Of a stretch of 13,477 nt of DNA, positions 11,963-13,477 are shown piece after piece. The DNA is from Collinsella sp. GTDB lineage: Bacteria; Actinomycetota; Coriobacteriia; Coriobacteriales; Coriobacteriaceae. The notes under the pieces are model-generated. The model saw nothing but the letters and a program-made list of their open reading frames with translations, had not been told where the DNA came from and made no database searches. Every line of letters starts with the position of its first letter. The first letter of the stretch is position 1. The position numbers and the translations under genes are program-made. The stretch is taken from assembly GCA_019424905.1 (NCBI GenBank), contig JAHYYP010000019.1, positions 1 through 13,477 on the forward strand. The letters run 5' to 3'.

Positions 11963-13162
11963 ATGGCCGAGATCGTTCTCAAACATGTTCAGAAGGTGTA
12001 TCCCAACACCGAGTCCAAAAAGAAGGGCTTCTTTGGCAAAAAGAAGAAGACCGAGGAGAAGAAGCATAACCTTAAGGTTACCGAGGATGGCGTGCTCGCT
12101 GTAGAGGACTTCAACCTCACCGTTCACGACCAGGAGTTCGTCGTTCTCGTTGGTCCCTCTGGCTGCGGTAAGTCCACGACGATGCGCATGGTTGCCGGCC
12201 TGGAGGACATTACCTCGGGCGATGTGCTCATCGACGGCAAGCGCGTCAACGACGTGGCGCCCAAGGACCGCGACATCGCCATGGTGTTCCAGAGCTATGC
12301 TCTGTACCCCAACATGACGGTGTACGAGAACATGGCGTTTACGCTTGAGCTCAAGAAGGTCCCCAAAGACGAGATCGACCGCAAGGTTCGCTCCGCTGCC
12401 GAGATCTTGGGTATCACCGAGTACCTCGACCGCAAGCCCAAGGCGCTTTCGGGCGGCCAGCGCCAGCGTGTCGCTATCGGCCGCGCCATCGTGCGTGATC
12501 CTAAGGTCTTCCTGATGGACGAGCCGCTGTCCAACCTGGACGCCAAGCTGCGTAACCAGATGCGTGCCGAGCTCATCAAGCTGCGCCACGAGATCAAGGG
12601 CACGTTCATCTATGTTACTCACGACCAGACCGAGGCCATGACTCTCGGCGACCGTATCGTGGTCATGAAGGACGGCGTTGTCCAGCAGATCGCCACGCCG
12701 CAGGAGGTCTTCAACCATCCCGCGAACATCTTCGTCGCCGGCTTCATCGGCGTGCCGCAGATGAACTTCTTCGATGCCCAGCTGGTGCGCTCGGGCGACG
12801 GCTTTACCGTCAAGACCGACGACATGAATGTCGCGCTGGCCCCCGAGACCTGCGCTCAGCTCGCCCTTAATTGGGACGGCGGCGACGTGAAGGAGATCAC
12901 GGCCGGCGTACGTCCCGAGCAGATTCTGCTTGCCGAAAAGGGCGAGGAGGGTGCGCTTCAGGGCACCATCGAGGTGACCGAGCTCATGGGCTCGACCGAG
13001 CATGTCCACGTGACCGCTCCCGATGGCCAGTTTGTCCTGATCATTCCCGTTGTCGACCTTGAGGCCAAGGGTGCGCTCAAGGCGGGCGACACCATCTGGT
13101 TCAAGTTTGAGAAGAACGCGACCCATCTCTTCGATAAGGTGTCTGGCAAGAACCTTATCTAG
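11963..13162 (+). CDS. Sugar ABC transporter ATPase (MsmX/UgpC/MalK type) with a Lys-rich insert
   Basis: 399 residues; AAAGGTAA precedes the ATG. All ATPase motifs are intact: Walker A GPSGCGKST (64-72), Q-loop Gln110, signature LSGGQ (162-166), Walker B VFLMDEP (182-188), and switch His220. Residues ~240-399 are the C-terminal TOBE/OB regulatory domain (ITAGVRPEQI at 312-321). It powers import through the MalF/MalG-type pair and is the last gene of the operon. Odd feature: between the first strand (VLKHVQKVYPN) and LAVEDFNL there is an insertion at about residues 17-43 rich in Lys (KKKGFFGKKKKTEEKK). Family members usually have only a few residues there. MsmX-like ATPases often serve several importers, so this one may too. 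Confidence 0.95.
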   Translation: MAEIVLKHVQKVYPNTESKKKGFFGKKKKTEEKKHNLKVTEDGVLAVEDFNLTVHDQEFVVLVGPSGCGKSTTMRMVAGLEDITSGDVLIDGKRVNDVAPKDRDIAMVFQSYALYPNMTVYENMAFTLELKKVPKDEIDRKVRSAAEILGITEYLDRKPKALSGGQRQRVAIGRAIVRDPKVFLMDEPLSNLDAKLRNQMRAELIKLRHEIKGTFIYVTHDQTEAMTLGDRIVVMKDGVVQQIATPQEVFNHPANIFVAGFIGVPQMNFFDAQLVRSGDGFTVKTDDMNVALAPETCAQLALNWDGGDVKEITAGVRPEQILLAEKGEEGALQGTIEVTELMGSTEHVHVTAPDGQFVLIIPVVDLEAKGALKAGDTIWFKFEKNATHLFDKVSGKNLI

Positions 13163-13230
13163 GCCCGATCCAATCAGGCCCTCCTTTTGGGCGACTGCGG
13201 CTTTGCCATCCTTTTGCCGTGGTCACATAT

Positions 13231-13275
13231 AAGGCTCCCCTTCCGTCCACTAGGCGAGAGGGGAGCCTTTCTTTA
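13231..13275 (+). terminator. Terminator of the sugar ABC operon
   Basis: An 11-bp perfect stem (AAGGCTCCCCT / AGGGGAGCCTT) with a 17-nt loop, followed by TCTTTAT. It lies 68 bases after the ATPase stop. The A-rich start of the left arm means it may also work on the other strand. Confidence 0.88.
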
Positions 13276-13289
13276 TGACGGGGTTGTCT

Positions 13290-13477
13290 GGTCGGTCGTT
13301 TGTCTTGATCTGTAACAGGTAGAGGTTCGAATTGGGTTTAGATGTTACAGAACGAGATTGAGTTGAGCCGCCTGTCCTTCCGTCTCGATCTGTAACACGA
13401 GAGACTGATTTCGGCAGCTACCTGTTACAGAACGAGATTGTTTTAGCCGGCTTATCCATTTGTTTCGATCTGTAACA
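13290..13477. repeat. Non-coding 80-bp-period repeat array with inverted repeats and variable 25-nt segments
   Basis: GATCTGTAACA occurs at 13307-13317, 13387-13397 and 13467-13477; TGTTACAGAACGAGATTG occurs at 13343-13360 and 13423-13440. Every interval between equivalent copies is exactly 80 bp. TCTGTAACA is the inverse of TGTTACAGA, so the blocks alternate in orientation. From 13343 to 13397 the 15-base ends pair with one mismatch. The 25-nt segments between TCTGTAACA and TGTTACAGA (13318-13342, 13398-13422) have different sequences, while the 26-nt linkers (13361-13386, 13441-13466) are partly conserved around AGCCG and TCC. The array begins after the ABC terminator with a half unit and continues beyond the window. 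No coding frame is evident in it. Confidence 0.85.

Noticed and set aside
11016..13126. Long - strand frames opposite the permease and ATPase genes
   Set aside because: The + strand encodes complete, recognisable ABC components; the opposite frames are His/Asp/Val-rich shadows.
13290..13477. Call as a CRISPR array
   Set aside because: The conserved parts are two separate blocks with partly conserved linkers, repeats would be ~55 nt with 25-nt spacers, and no cas gene is visible. Listed as a repeat array instead.

Overview
The window is GC-rich, gene-dense bacterial chromosome. Gene content and protein style (twin-arginine/lipobox solute-binding protein, MsmX/UgpC-type ATPase with a Lys-rich insert, EIIC-EIIB sugar permease beside a TreR-like GntR regulator) suggest a gut actinobacterium of the class Coriobacteriia, most likely Collinsella or a close relative. 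That assignment rests on family-level recognition, not on a marker gene.

Layout. (1) 3-2183, + strand: a 726-aa protein with a winged-helix-like N-terminus, a ~300-residue charged low-complexity middle and a C-terminal TOPRIM-like domain resembling the DUF2220 domain of the Wadjet protein JetD. Two hairpin terminators follow. (2) 2215-2794: no convincing gene; GC-rich hairpins and several copies of tRNA 3'-end/T-arm sequence beside a real tRNA-Gln(TTG) on the - strand (2795-2866), which ends at a strong terminator. (3) 2905-4973, - strand: a protein with two peptidoglycan-binding domains and, upstream of it, a trans-polyprenyl diphosphate synthase. (4) 5090-7543, - strand: an 817-aa PTS sugar permease (EIIC-EIIB) fused to a complete HAD/Cof-type phosphatase domain. 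It is divergent from a TreR/HutC-like GntR regulator (7771-8490), with several inverted repeats between them. (5) 8797-13162, + strand: a complete CUT1 sugar ABC importer: Tat-type lipoprotein binding protein, two permeases, ATPase. Strong intercistronic hairpins follow the first and third genes, and a terminator ends the operon. (6) 13290-13477: the start of a non-coding array with an exact 80-bp period, built of inverted repeats flanking non-identical 25-nt segments. It runs off the window end.

The central part reads as a sugar-uptake island. A PTS route and an ABC route flank one regulator. The 10-mer GTTYAAACAA occurs in both regulatory regions, and a site close to the known B. subtilis tre operator overlaps a possible promoter of the ABC operon, so one regulator may coordinate both. 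No glycosidase or EIIA is present, so the substrate cannot be fixed; an alpha-glucoside such as trehalose or maltose is the best guess. The most unusual items are the EIICB-HAD fusion, the stand-alone JetD-like TOPRIM protein and the 80-bp array.
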